From Burkholderiales bacterium (GTDB taxonomy: Bacteria > Pseudomonadota > Gammaproteobacteria > Burkholderiales > SG8-41): 15,401 nt of DNA. Below the pieces are notes generated by a model. The model was not told the origin of the DNA and ran no database searches. It was given only the letters and a program-made list of their open reading frames with translations. Location: assembly GCA_019746155.1 (NCBI GenBank), contig JAIESJ010000272.1, forward strand, positions 1-15,401, given 5' to 3'. This document shows, piece by piece, positions 1 to 6,933 of this stretch (position 1 is its first letter; every line of letters starts with the position of its first letter). The position numbers were made by a program, and so were the translations under genes.

Positions 1-233
1 ATGAAGCCGAGCGCGCCGCCCCAGCCGACGTGGATGGCGCGGAACAGCAGTGGTTCGAGCGAGTAGACGTTGAGAACATAGAGGTGGAAGACGGTAAAGC
101 CGATACACAACACTGCCAGGAAAACCGCCTCCCAGCGCCGCAGCAGCCGCTTGTTGCCGCTGAACTCTTCGTCCGCCATCGGCGGCTTGATGACTTCTTC
201 TACCGTGACTTTTTCTATCGCTGGCATACTCAC
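1..233 (-). CDS. TRAP transporter fused permease, TAXI type, N-terminus (partial)
   Basis: This is the N-terminal piece of an inner-membrane permease that runs off the left edge. The 77 visible codons give a short acidic cytoplasmic leader (VEEVIKPPMADEEF), a KRLLRRWE basic stretch and a first membrane segment (AVFLAVLCIGFTVFHLYVLN). The phrase LFRAIHVGWGGALGF follows, which I recognise from fused DctQ-DctM (4TM/12TM) permeases paired with TAXI binding proteins. The family uses an ion gradient to import an organic substrate handed over by the periplasmic receptor. The receptor gene lies just upstream on the same strand. I chose GTG at 231-233 because a GGAGGA ribosome site sits 7 nt before it; ATG at 225-227, in frame two codons later, is the alternative. 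The substrate cannot be told. Confidence 0.85.
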   Translation of the reverse strand, partial: MSMPAIEKVTVEEVIKPPMADEEFSGNKRLLRRWEAVFLAVLCIGFTVFHLYVLNVYSLEPLLFRAIHVGWGGALGF

Positions 234-249
234 GCTTGTCTCCTCCGGA

Positions 250-289
250 CAAAACAAAACCGCACTGAGCTCGCGCGCACAGTGCGGTT
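250..289 (-). terminator. Intergenic hairpin between TAXI receptor and permease (terminator/attenuator)
   Basis: A perfect 10-bp inverted repeat has arms AACCGCACTG at 258-267 and CAGTGCGGTT at 280-289, with a 12-nt loop. Read on the minus strand it is followed directly by a T-rich run (TTTTGTTTTG, 250-257 and just beyond). It lies after the receptor stop codon and before the permease ribosome site. That is the form of a partial intrinsic terminator or mRNA-stabilising hairpin, which would let the abundant binding protein be expressed above the permease. The hairpin is visible; the regulatory role is inferred. Confidence 0.7.
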
Positions 290-304
290 CTGGTCGCCGC
301 CGGA

Positions 305-1309
305 TCAGCCCTTATACTCGGGGGGAATCAGGTTCTTCGGGATATTGATGCCCTTTTCCTTGAAGTAGCGAATCGCACCGGGATGAAACGGCAGGAAGCC
401 GTTACGGTTCCAGTTCTCGGTGAGTGTCTCCTTGGCGGCAGCATGGCCCTTGACCAGTTGAGCGTTATTCTCCAGCACCGCCTTGGTGACCGCGTATACC
501 AGGTCCGCCGGAACATCCTTGTTGGCAATGGCAAAGTTGAAAAGGCCGACGGTCTTGTGGTCTTCCGTCTGCTGCTTGTAAGTGCCCTTGGGAATGAGGG
601 AGTCGGACAGTTCCGGCAGCGCGGCCTTGATTTTCTTGATCTCGTCGTCCGTAAACGTGAAGAAGCGCACCTTGTTGGTGGTTTCGAGTTCCGAGTAGGC
701 GGCGATCGGCACGCCGGCGCAGAACGGGAAAGCGTCAATCAGGCCATCCTGCAGGTTGGAAGCCATGTCCGAGGCCTGGCCGTTGCGGATCGTGGTGTCA
801 ATCCCGAGCGCCTTGAACATCAGCGGGAAATAAGTGCCGCAGGTGCCGGCGCGAGGTCCGACGCCGACCTTCTTGCCGGCAAGATCCTTGACCGCCTTGA
901 TGCCCGACTTCTCGAGCGCGATGAAGTGAAACGGCGTATCGTACATCGGGAACATGGCGCGGATGTTTTGATATTTCTTGCCCTTGGTCCATTCGCCCTT
1001 GCCTTCCCATGCCTGCAGCGCAACACCCATGGTGGTCATGCCGAAATCGACCTGCCTCGAGTCGGTCAGGATGATGTTCTGGTTCGGACCCTGAGTCTGC
1101 TGGGTGCTGATGTTGGTGCCGATTTTCTCGTTGACCAGGCTTGCCCACACCTGACCGTAAACGAAGTAGGTGCCGCCAACGGATGCGGTGCCGAGCGTCA
1201 GCGTTTTCGGCCAATCGGGATTGGGCTTGGACTGCGCCAGAGCGCCGCCGGCCAGCGCCAGGCCGGCCACCGCGGCAATTGCCAGCTTCAGCGTATTTGT
1301 GAGCTTCAT
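305..1309 (-). CDS. TAXI family TRAP transporter solute-binding protein
   Basis: This is a 334-aa periplasmic receptor that captures a substrate and presents it to the fused TRAP permease encoded next on the same strand. A Sec signal peptide covers residues 1-25, with a hydrophobic core (LAIAAVAGLALAGGA) and an ALA-Q cleavage site. The mature protein carries the TAXI-family opening LTLGTASVGGTYFVYGQVWA (about residues 37-56). Next come QGPNQNIILTDSRQVDFGMT and the VGVGPRAGTCGTYFP loop typical of the family. The length is normal. An upstream ATG at 1331-1333 would add eight residues before the signal peptide. The ATG at 1309 fits better: it has GGAGGA 9 nt upstream and starts a clean signal peptide. 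Its upstream region contains a perfect tandem 10-bp repeat. Family assignment is firm; the ligand is unknown. Confidence 0.93.
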   Translation of the reverse strand: MKLTNTLKLAIAAVAGLALAGGALAQSKPNPDWPKTLTLGTASVGGTYFVYGQVWASLVNEKIGTNISTQQTQGPNQNIILTDSRQVDFGMTTMGVALQAWEGKGEWTKGKKYQNIRAMFPMYDTPFHFIALEKSGIKAVKDLAGKKVGVGPRAGTCGTYFPLMFKALGIDTTIRNGQASDMASNLQDGLIDAFPFCAGVPIAAYSELETTNKVRFFTFTDDEIKKIKAALPELSDSLIPKGTYKQQTEDHKTVGLFNFAIANKDVPADLVYAVTKAVLENNAQLVKGHAAAKETLTENWNRNGFLPFHPGAIRYFKEKGINIPKNLIPPEYKG

Positions 1310-1340
1310 TGTTAGTGTTCCTCCACGTTGCATGATGTAG

Positions 1341-1360
1341 ATATCGGAATATATCGGAAT
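1341..1360. repeat. Perfect tandem 10-bp direct repeat upstream of the TAXI gene
   Basis: ATATCGGAAT occurs twice back to back, at 1341-1350 and 1351-1360. It begins 32 bp upstream of the TAXI gene ATG on the minus strand, where it reads ATTCCGATAT twice. One helical turn per repeat and a promoter-proximal position fit a regulator site with two monomers on the same DNA face. The minus-strand reading also contains a TATATT that could serve as a -10 box. No -35 hexamer is clear. The repeat is seen; the operator role is a guess. Confidence 0.45.
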
Positions 1361-1482
1361 AACTTCCAGACCGGGCCACCCCGGATCAACCGCGTTTCGC
1401 AGTTCATCTTATGGACGCAGCCTGTCCAGCTTAACAAAGCAGCCAGGTATTGGCAACGTCAGCGGACCATGCCCGGAATCAG

Positions 1483-2910
1483 CTATCGCGACTTCCAATC
1501 GGGCACCACCGATCTCTCATCGGCCGCAGCCTGAAATTCGCAGGCAACGCCTATCCCCGGGGCCCATACCAGCTCGTTGCCGCAGAACAGCAGCGGCAGG
1601 CGGTCGCGCCGCCAGGGCGGGATGCGCGACTCCTGCAGCAGGTTCTTCAGGCTGCGGCGCGGCCGCCGGCAATCCGGTTGCAGACGCTCGCCGCCGCGGC
1701 GCACACGGACGGTTACCGGCTGCGCCTGAAGCCTGGCGAGGCTGATCCCGGAGCCGCGACATTTCGTCAGCGTCAGCACGCCATCGAGTTCGGGCAACGC
1801 CAGTTCGCGCTCGCCGCGCCATGCCCGCGAAAATTTCGCGCCGGAGCCGGCTGCCTTGCCCACAACGTGCAATGCGCCGGCGAATCTTCTCAATTCGTGA
1901 TCGCCAAGGTCGATGCACACCGTTGCATCGTCTTGCGCCGTCAACGATTGCCGCAGCGCTTCCTCGAGCCGCTCGGCATTGGGCATGATCACCCCGTGAC
2001 CGGCCAGAAAATGTCGCAGCAGATTCTTGGCGCGCGCACGCGACAGCCTGCGCAATCCGGCGACCAGCAGCGTGCCCTCGCGGAAACATTCGGCGCCGTC
2101 GTGCGCGGCCAGTTCGTCGAGCAATTGCGAAGTCTCGGCGAAATGGCTCGCTGAACGTGCGAGTGTCGCGCGGCAGGCAGGGAAACGCCGGGCGACGAGC
2201 GGCAGGACATCACGCCGCAGGAAATTGCGCAGGAAATAGGTGTCGACGTTGCTCTCGTCTTCGATCCAGTCGAGTCTGCGTTGCCGCGCATAACGCTCGA
2301 TTTCGCTGCGCGGGATATCGAGGAGCGGACGCAATATGAAAAGATGGAGCCTGCATTCCGCTGAGGGTTTTTCCCGCATCCCCCCGCCTTCCGCCTTCAT
2401 CCTCTCTTTTATCCTTCCGCCGTCATCCCTCCTCAGCACCGGCATCGCCGCCAGTCCCTTCACGCCCGCGCCGCGCAGGAGCTGCAATAACAATGTTTCC
2501 GCTTGGTCGTCCTGGTTGTGCGCCAGCACGATGTAATCGGCTTGCTGCGAGCGGAAGGCGTCGTAACGTGCAGCGCGCGCCGCGGCTTCGAGGCTGTCGC
2601 CGTGCTTCACCGTCACGCGGACTACGCGCAACGGGATGCCGCGCGCACGGCAGACCGTGCGGCAGAACGCCGCCCAGCGGCCGGCATCGGGGCTGATCTG
2701 GTGATTGACGTGAAGCGCGGCAAGATCGAAACGCCGGCGCTTCGCGATACGGTGCAAGACATCCAGCAGGACGACGGAGTCGACACCACCGCTCAAGCCG
2801 ACGACCAGACGGTCGCCCGCTCTGACGGCGTCCTGCAGTTTCCGGGTCACGCGGGAAACAAGATCGGACGAGACGCGTTTACCTGGTCCCGACTTCCTTG
2901 AACTTGCCAT
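1483..2910 (-). CDS. tilS: tRNA(Ile)-lysidine synthase with an in-frame insertion
   Basis: TilS ligates lysine to C34 of the CAU-anticodon tRNA-Ile using ATP, converting it to AUA decoding; it is normally essential. The N-type PP-loop GLSGGVDS lies at residues 38-45, followed by LHVNHQISPDA (66-76). HNQDDQAETLLLQLLRG (131-147) and NVDTYFLRNFLRRDVLP (221-237) are the further family signatures. The C-terminal substrate-binding domains continue to residue 475. E. coli TilS is about 430 residues. Part of the excess is a low-complexity, charged stretch at about residues 160-190 between MPVLR and LRPLLDIPR, encoded by an interspersed purine-rich repeat. The start at 2910 overlaps the accA stop by 32 bp, and no ribosome site is strong; I found no better start. 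It is probably co-transcribed and coupled with accA. Confidence 0.95.
   Translation of the reverse strand: MASSRKSGPGKRVSSDLVSRVTRKLQDAVRAGDRLVVGLSGGVDSVVLLDVLHRIAKRRRFDLAALHVNHQISPDAGRWAAFCRTVCRARGIPLRVVRVTVKHGDSLEAAARAARYDAFRSQQADYIVLAHNQDDQAETLLLQLLRGAGVKGLAAMPVLRRDDGGRIKERMKAEGGGMREKPSAECRLHLFILRPLLDIPRSEIERYARQRRLDWIEDESNVDTYFLRNFLRRDVLPLVARRFPACRATLARSASHFAETSQLLDELAAHDGAECFREGTLLVAGLRRLSRARAKNLLRHFLAGHGVIMPNAERLEEALRQSLTAQDDATVCIDLGDHELRRFAGALHVVGKAAGSGAKFSRAWRGERELALPELDGVLTLTKCRGSGISLARLQAQPVTVRVRRGGERLQPDCRRPRRSLKNLLQESRIPPWRRDRLPLLFCGNELVWAPGIGVACEFQAAADERSVVPDWKSR
2341..2433 (-). repeat. Purine-rich interspersed repeat inserted in frame in tilS
   Basis: Within tilS the plus strand holds two copies of CCTTCCGCC[T/G]TCATCC, at 2387-2402 and 2413-2428, with a 26-bp period. 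Around them is a C/T-rich tract encoding, on the minus strand, residues rich in Lys, Arg, Glu and Gly (GGRIKERMKAEGGGMREK). Other TilS proteins pass directly from MP-x(2-3)-R to LRPLL here. The tract resembles a short pyrimidine/purine repeat that I recall scattered between genes in many environmental bacterial genomes. Edges are approximate, set where TilS similarity stops and resumes. Confidence 0.6.
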
Positions 2911-3847
2911 AACCGATGAGTTTACCGAACCGCGCCTCGAGCAGATCCTCGACCGGCTTGGCCTTGAGCTGGCGCCAGGTATCCTGCAGCGCTTTCCTGA
3001 GGTTCTGCATCATGGCGTTGTGGTCGCGGTGCGCCCCGCCCAGGGGCTCGTTGACGATCTTGTCGACGAGCCCGAGGGTCTTGAGCCGGGTCGCGGTGAT
3101 GCCCAGCGTCTCGGCCGCCTCGGGCGCGTAATCGGCGCTTTTCCACAGAATCGACGCGCAGCCCTCGGGGGAAATCACCGAGTAGGTGGAATACTGCAAC
3201 ATCAGCAATACATCGCCTACCGCGATGGCGAGCGCGCCGCCGGAGCCGCCCTCGCCGATCACGGTACAGATAATGGGTACCTTGAGCTCGGCCATGACGT
3301 AGAGATTGCGTCCGATCGCCTCCGACTGGCCGCGCTCTTCCGCCCCCACGCCGGGATAGGCCCCGGGCGTGTCGATGAACGTGAATACCGGAATGCCGAA
3401 TTTCTCGGCCAGCTTCATCAGCCGCAGCGCCTTGCGATAGCCCTCGGGCTTGGGCATGCCGAAATTGCGGAAAATCTTCTCCTTGGTGTCGCGCCCCTTC
3501 TGGTGGCCGATCACCATCACGGTCTCGCCGTTAAAGCGCGCCAGCCCGCCGACAATGGCCGGGTCGTCGGCGAACGAACGGTCGCCGTGCAATTCCTCGA
3601 AGCCGGTGAAAATGCCGTTGAGGTAATCGAGCGTATACGGCCGCTGCGGGTGGCGCGCCACCTGCGCGATCTGCCACGAATTGAGCTTGCCGTAGATCTC
3701 CTTGGTCAGCGCCTGGCTTTTTTTCTGCAGCCGCGAGATTTCTTCGGAAATGTCGAGCGCCGAATCGTCCTGCACGTAGCGCAGTTCCTCGATCTTCGCC
3801 TCCAATTCGGCGATCGGCTGCTCAAAATCAAGAAAGGTCGTTTTCAT
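2879..3847 (-). CDS. accA: Acetyl-CoA carboxylase carboxyltransferase subunit alpha
   Basis: AccA and AccD form the carboxyltransferase half of acetyl-CoA carboxylase. It moves carboxyl from biotinylated AccB to acetyl-CoA, giving malonyl-CoA for fatty-acid synthesis in the cytoplasm. The 322 residues match the usual length and align throughout. The opening is FLDFEQPIAELEAKIEEL (residues 5-22), then WQIAQVARHPQRPYTLDY (58-75). The crotonase-fold core has GHQKGRDTKEK (114-124), TPGAYPGVGAEERGQSEAIG (160-179) and IGEGGSGGALAI (197-208). EPLGGAHRD lies near the C-terminus. ATG at 3847 is supported by homology although its ribosome site is weak. tilS starts inside its last codons. A repeat element begins 34 bp upstream of the start, so the accA promoter must lie in or beside it. 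Confidence 0.98.
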   Translation of the reverse strand: MKTTFLDFEQPIAELEAKIEELRYVQDDSALDISEEISRLQKKSQALTKEIYGKLNSWQIAQVARHPQRPYTLDYLNGIFTGFEELHGDRSFADDPAIVGGLARFNGETVMVIGHQKGRDTKEKIFRNFGMPKPEGYRKALRLMKLAEKFGIPVFTFIDTPGAYPGVGAEERGQSEAIGRNLYVMAELKVPIICTVIGEGGSGGALAIAVGDVLLMLQYSTYSVISPEGCASILWKSADYAPEAAETLGITATRLKTLGLVDKIVNEPLGGAHRDHNAMMQNLRKALQDTWRQLKAKPVEDLLEARFGKLIGYGKFKEVGTR

Positions 3848-3880
3848 AACCGCGCCAATGATACAGCAGAATGCATTGGG

Positions 3881-3990
3881 GCCACAGAGATCACAGAGGA
3901 CACAGAGAAAGGCTAAATGCTTTTTGGATCGCTCTCTTCCGTGAACTCTATGTACCCGTCAAGCGGGTATTGAAAATAAACCTCCGTGGC
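3881..3990. repeat. CACAGAG-type interspersed repeat with terminal inverted repeats
   Basis: The gap between ggt and accA holds three CACAGAG units at 9-bp spacing (3883-3889, 3892-3898, 3901-3907). The outer ends GCCACAGAGA (3881-3890) and CCTCCGTGGC (3981-3990) are inverted repeats matching at 8 of 10 positions. Inside, TACCCG and CGGGTA around TCAAG form a small hairpin (about 3953-3969). The size (110 bp), terminal inverted repeats and lack of coding potential suggest a MITE-like or REP-like non-autonomous element. I recall CACAGAG/CTCTGTG repeats as common in unrelated bacterial genomes. No target-site duplication is obvious. Confidence 0.55.
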
Positions 3991-3999
3991 TAATGATTT

Positions 4000-5739
4000 T
4001 TAGTACCAAGCGACATCCGAGCCGCGCGGATCGCCGGCCGCCTGCGCCGCGCCGGTCTGCTTCGATTTGAATACCACCTGCATGTTGCCCCATTTGCGGT
4101 TCACGACCTGAATCATATGTCCTTTGGCTTCAATCGCCGCGCGCCACTCCGGCGGGAAACCTTCGGGCTCGATCTCGACGCGGTCGGGCCAGTATTGATG
4201 GTGATAGCGCGGCATGGCGAGCAGCCGCTGCAAGTCAACCTGCGGGGAGCGCAGATATTCGAGTATCGCGAGCAGCACCTGGCTCACGATGCGCGAACCG
4301 CCGGGCGCGCCGAGGATCAGCACGCCCTTCCCGTCCTCGACGAACGCCGGCGTCATGCTGGAGAGCGGCCGCTTGCCGGGAGCGATCGCGTTGGCGACGC
4401 CGCCGCGCAGACGGTACGAATCCGGTACGTCGGGGCGCAGCGTGAAATCGTCCATCTCGTTGTTGAGCAGCACGCCGGTGTCGCCGGCGACGATACCCGA
4501 GCCGAACAGGCTGTTGATGGAAAGCGTCGCGGCGACGCGGTTGCCTGCCGCGTCGATCACCGAAAAATGCGTGGTATTGCCGCTTTCGGCGCGGGCCTGG
4601 CTGTCCCCCTCGAGATCGCCGCTCTTGGTCGCCGCGGCTGGGTCAATGGTCGCGGCGCGCTGCCTTGCATAATCCTTGCTGACGAGCTTGTCCACCGGCA
4701 CCGGCACGAAATCGCTGTCGCCGAGATACCGCGCGCGGTCCTGGAACGCGCGGCGCAACGCTTCGATAATGAGATGCGCCGTAGCGGGCTGGCTCCCCTC
4801 GGACAGCCTGAACTGTTCGAGCATGCCGAGGCTTTGCGCGAGCGCGATGCCGCCGGCGGAAGGCAATGCCGCTGCGGTGATGGTGGCACCGCGGTAGGTA
4901 AACTTCACCGGCCCGCGCTCGACGATTTGGTAACGCTCGAGGTCGGCAAGACGCCACACCCCGCCCGCGGCGTTCACCGCCTCCACCAGCGCGCGTGCGA
5001 CACGCCCGGCGTAGAAACCGTTCCGGCCCTCGCGTGCCACGCGTTCCAGGGTTGCGGCAAGCTCAGGCTGACGCAACACATGGCCGGACGGTGGCGCCCG
5101 GCCGCGGTCGAGAAAAACTTTCGCGGTGTTGACCCCACCCTGCAAGAAACGCTCGCGCAGCCTGGCGATGCGCGCATAGCGCGGATCGACTTCGAATCCT
5201 TCGCGCGCGTAGCGTACCGCAGGCGCAAGCGCTTCCCCGAGCGGCAGCGTGCCGTAGCGCTGCGCGAGGTGCGCCAGCGCAGCCGGCATGCCGGGAATCG
5301 CCACCGATTTTCCACCCTGGGTCGAGGCGCCGGGGATCGGATTACCGTCGCGCTCGAAGTATTGCTCGCGCCTGGCGCCGGCCGGTGCGGTTTCACGCCC
5401 GTCCACCATGATCTGGCGGCCGTCGGCCGCGCGATGCAACAGAAAAAAACCGCCGCCGCCCAGCCCCGACGAATAAGGCTCGACCACGGCCAGCGCCGCC
5501 GCGATCGCGACTGCGGCGTCGAAGGCGTTGCCGCCGCGTCTGAACATTTCATAGCCCGCCTCGGTTGCGAGCGGATGCGCAGAAGCAATCGCCGCCCCCA
5601 CTGATGGCGCAACACCCGTCGCCCACGAGACATGGACGGTCAGCGCCAGCAGCAGTGCCAGCACCCGCGCACATGCACGCCCTAGCGCAAGCCCAATCCG
5701 CGCTCGACGCGGTGGGGAGGGAAATTCAGCCAAGGTCAC
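4000..5739 (-). CDS. ggt: Gamma-glutamyltransferase
   Basis: This is a 579-aa periplasmic Ntn-hydrolase that cleaves gamma-glutamyl bonds, for example in glutathione, and transfers or hydrolyses the glutamyl group. The precursor cuts itself before a threonine that becomes the nucleophile. That threonine is T389 in GNTTHFSVIDAAGN (387-400). The substrate-binding arginine lies in VDGRETAPAG (112-121). SGLGGGGFFLLH (91-102), RPLSSMTPAF and LGAPGGSRI provide the oxyanion and carboxylate contacts. Length matches the E. coli enzyme. A signal segment spans about residues 14-41 (hydrophobic ARVLALLLALTVHVSWA). The start is GTG at 5737-5739, with GGGGAGGT 3 nt upstream; no in-frame ATG fits. It is followed by accA across a repeat-bearing gap, so co-transcription is uncertain. 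All catalytic residues I can check are present. Confidence 0.97.
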   Translation of the reverse strand: MTLAEFPSPPRRARIGLALGRACARVLALLLALTVHVSWATGVAPSVGAAIASAHPLATEAGYEMFRRGGNAFDAAVAIAAALAVVEPYSSGLGGGGFFLLHRAADGRQIMVDGRETAPAGARREQYFERDGNPIPGASTQGGKSVAIPGMPAALAHLAQRYGTLPLGEALAPAVRYAREGFEVDPRYARIARLRERFLQGGVNTAKVFLDRGRAPPSGHVLRQPELAATLERVAREGRNGFYAGRVARALVEAVNAAGGVWRLADLERYQIVERGPVKFTYRGATITAAALPSAGGIALAQSLGMLEQFRLSEGSQPATAHLIIEALRRAFQDRARYLGDSDFVPVPVDKLVSKDYARQRAATIDPAAATKSGDLEGDSQARAESGNTTHFSVIDAAGNRVAATLSINSLFGSGIVAGDTGVLLNNEMDDFTLRPDVPDSYRLRGGVANAIAPGKRPLSSMTPAFVEDGKGVLILGAPGGSRIVSQVLLAILEYLRSPQVDLQRLLAMPRYHHQYWPDRVEIEPEGFPPEWRAAIEAKGHMIQVVNRKWGNMQVVFKSKQTGAAQAAGDPRGSDVAWY

Positions 5740-5787
5740 GCCACCTCCCCATAAAAGACTATATATTTCAATAAGTTATATTTCACA
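5740..5787 (-). promoter_or_regulatory. AT-rich gap upstream of ggt, possible promoter
   Basis: This 48-bp stretch is far more AT-rich than its surroundings and lies between the ABC permease stop and the ggt start. On the minus strand it offers AT-only blocks (AAATAT, TATAGT). A TTGATG overlaps the permease stop codon about 17 bp before AAATAT. This may be a sigma-70-like promoter for ggt, but no hexamer pair is good. The ggt ribosome site GGGGAGGT is at its right-hand end in gene direction. Confidence 0.3.
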
Positions 5788-6933
5788 TCAATCCAGCGTC
5801 TCGCGGTAGCGGTTCAACGCCACGACCGCAACGACCAGCAGGAACAACGCAATCGGCCAGACGTTGGGCATGATCTCCGCCGCAGTGTTGCCCTTCAACA
5901 GGATGCCCCGCAGAATGCGCAGGAAATGGGTCAACGGCAGCACTTCACCCAGCCATTGCGCCCACTGCGGCATGCCGCGAAACGGAAACATGAAACCTGA
6001 CAGCAAGATCGACGGCAGAAAAAAGAAGAACGCCATCTGCATCGCCTGCAACTGGTTCTTTGCCAGTGTGGAGAACGTAAAGCCCACGGCCAGGTTGGCC
6101 GCGATGAACAGAATCAGGGCAACCGACAGCAGCGCAAGGCTGCCGACCATCGGCACGCCAAACAGCAGTTTGGCCGCGAGCAGGATGATCGTGACCTGCA
6201 CATAGCCGACGACGATGTAGGGCACGATCTTGCCCGCCATCACCTCGATCGGGCGCACCGGCGTGGCGAGCAAGTTTTCCATGGTGCCGCGCTCGCGCTC
6301 GCGTGTCATCGCCAGGGCCGTCATCATCACCATGGTCATCGTCAGTATGGTGCCGATCAGGCCCGGCACGATGTTGTACTGCGTGATTCCCTCGGGGTTA
6401 TAGCGCCGATGCACGCGCACCTCGAACGGCGGTGACGGATTCTGCAGGTGGCTCAGGCTGCCCTGCAGGTCGCGCGCGAGCGCCGTCTGATTCAGCGCCT
6501 GCAGCGCCGCCAGCGCGTTGCTGGTCGCGGCCGGGTCCGATGCATCGGCTTCGACCAGCAGCACCGGCCGCTCGCCGCGCATGAGCTTGCGGGAAAAATT
6601 CTCGGGCAGGGTCGCCACGAACTGCACTTCGCCCCGCGCCAGCGCGCGTTCAGCCTCCGCTTCGCCGGCAATCTGCCCCATGACCCTGAAATAACCGCTG
6701 TTCTCGAGCGTGCGCACGAAGCTGCGGGCAAACAGACTGCTGTCGGCTGACAGCACCGCCGTCGGCAGCGCCCTGGGATCGGCATTGATGGCGAAGCCGA
6801 ACAGGATCAGCTGCATGATGGGGATCATCACCATCATTGCGAACGTCAGCCGGTCGCGCCGCATCTGCACGAATTCCTTGACCATCACGGCCCACAACCG
6901 CGCGAATGAGAAATACCGGGAACTCATCATCAA
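5788..6933 (-). CDS. ABC-2 type transporter permease (YbhS/YbhR/YhhJ family)
   Basis: This 381-aa inner-membrane subunit belongs to an export ABC transporter. A cytoplasmic N-terminus (VMVKEFVQMRRDRLTFA) leads into TM1 (about residues 31-50, MVMIPIMQLILFGFAI). A large periplasmic domain (about 51-190) follows, then five further hydrophobic segments. The family hallmark RERERGTMENLLATPVRP lies at about residue 212, and SGFMFPFRGMP and LPLTHFLRILRG near the end. Length equals that of E. coli YbhS. The ATG overlaps the stop of the upstream HlyD-ATPase ORF by 4 nt (ATGA), a classic coupling arrangement. Methionines 1-3 are consecutive codons, so the exact start is ambiguous by two residues. It probably pairs with the ATPase encoded just upstream. 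The second permease often found in such operons is absent here. The substrate is unknown; multidrug or membrane-perturbing compounds are known for the family. Confidence 0.93.
   Translation of the reverse strand: MMMSSRYFSFARLWAVMVKEFVQMRRDRLTFAMMVMIPIMQLILFGFAINADPRALPTAVLSADSSLFARSFVRTLENSGYFRVMGQIAGEAEAERALARGEVQFVATLPENFSRKLMRGERPVLLVEADASDPAATSNALAALQALNQTALARDLQGSLSHLQNPSPPFEVRVHRRYNPEGITQYNIVPGLIGTILTMTMVMMTALAMTRERERGTMENLLATPVRPIEVMAGKIVPYIVVGYVQVTIILLAAKLLFGVPMVGSLALLSVALILFIAANLAVGFTFSTLAKNQLQAMQMAFFFFLPSILLSGFMFPFRGMPQWAQWLGEVLPLTHFLRILRGILLKGNTAAEIMPNVWPIALFLLVVAVVALNRYRETLD

Noticed and set aside
4117..5604. 495-codon open frame on the plus strand opposite ggt
   Set aside because: It is an antisense shadow of a complete, motif-verified ggt in GC-rich DNA, with no recognisable domain and a Arg/His/Ala-rich composition.
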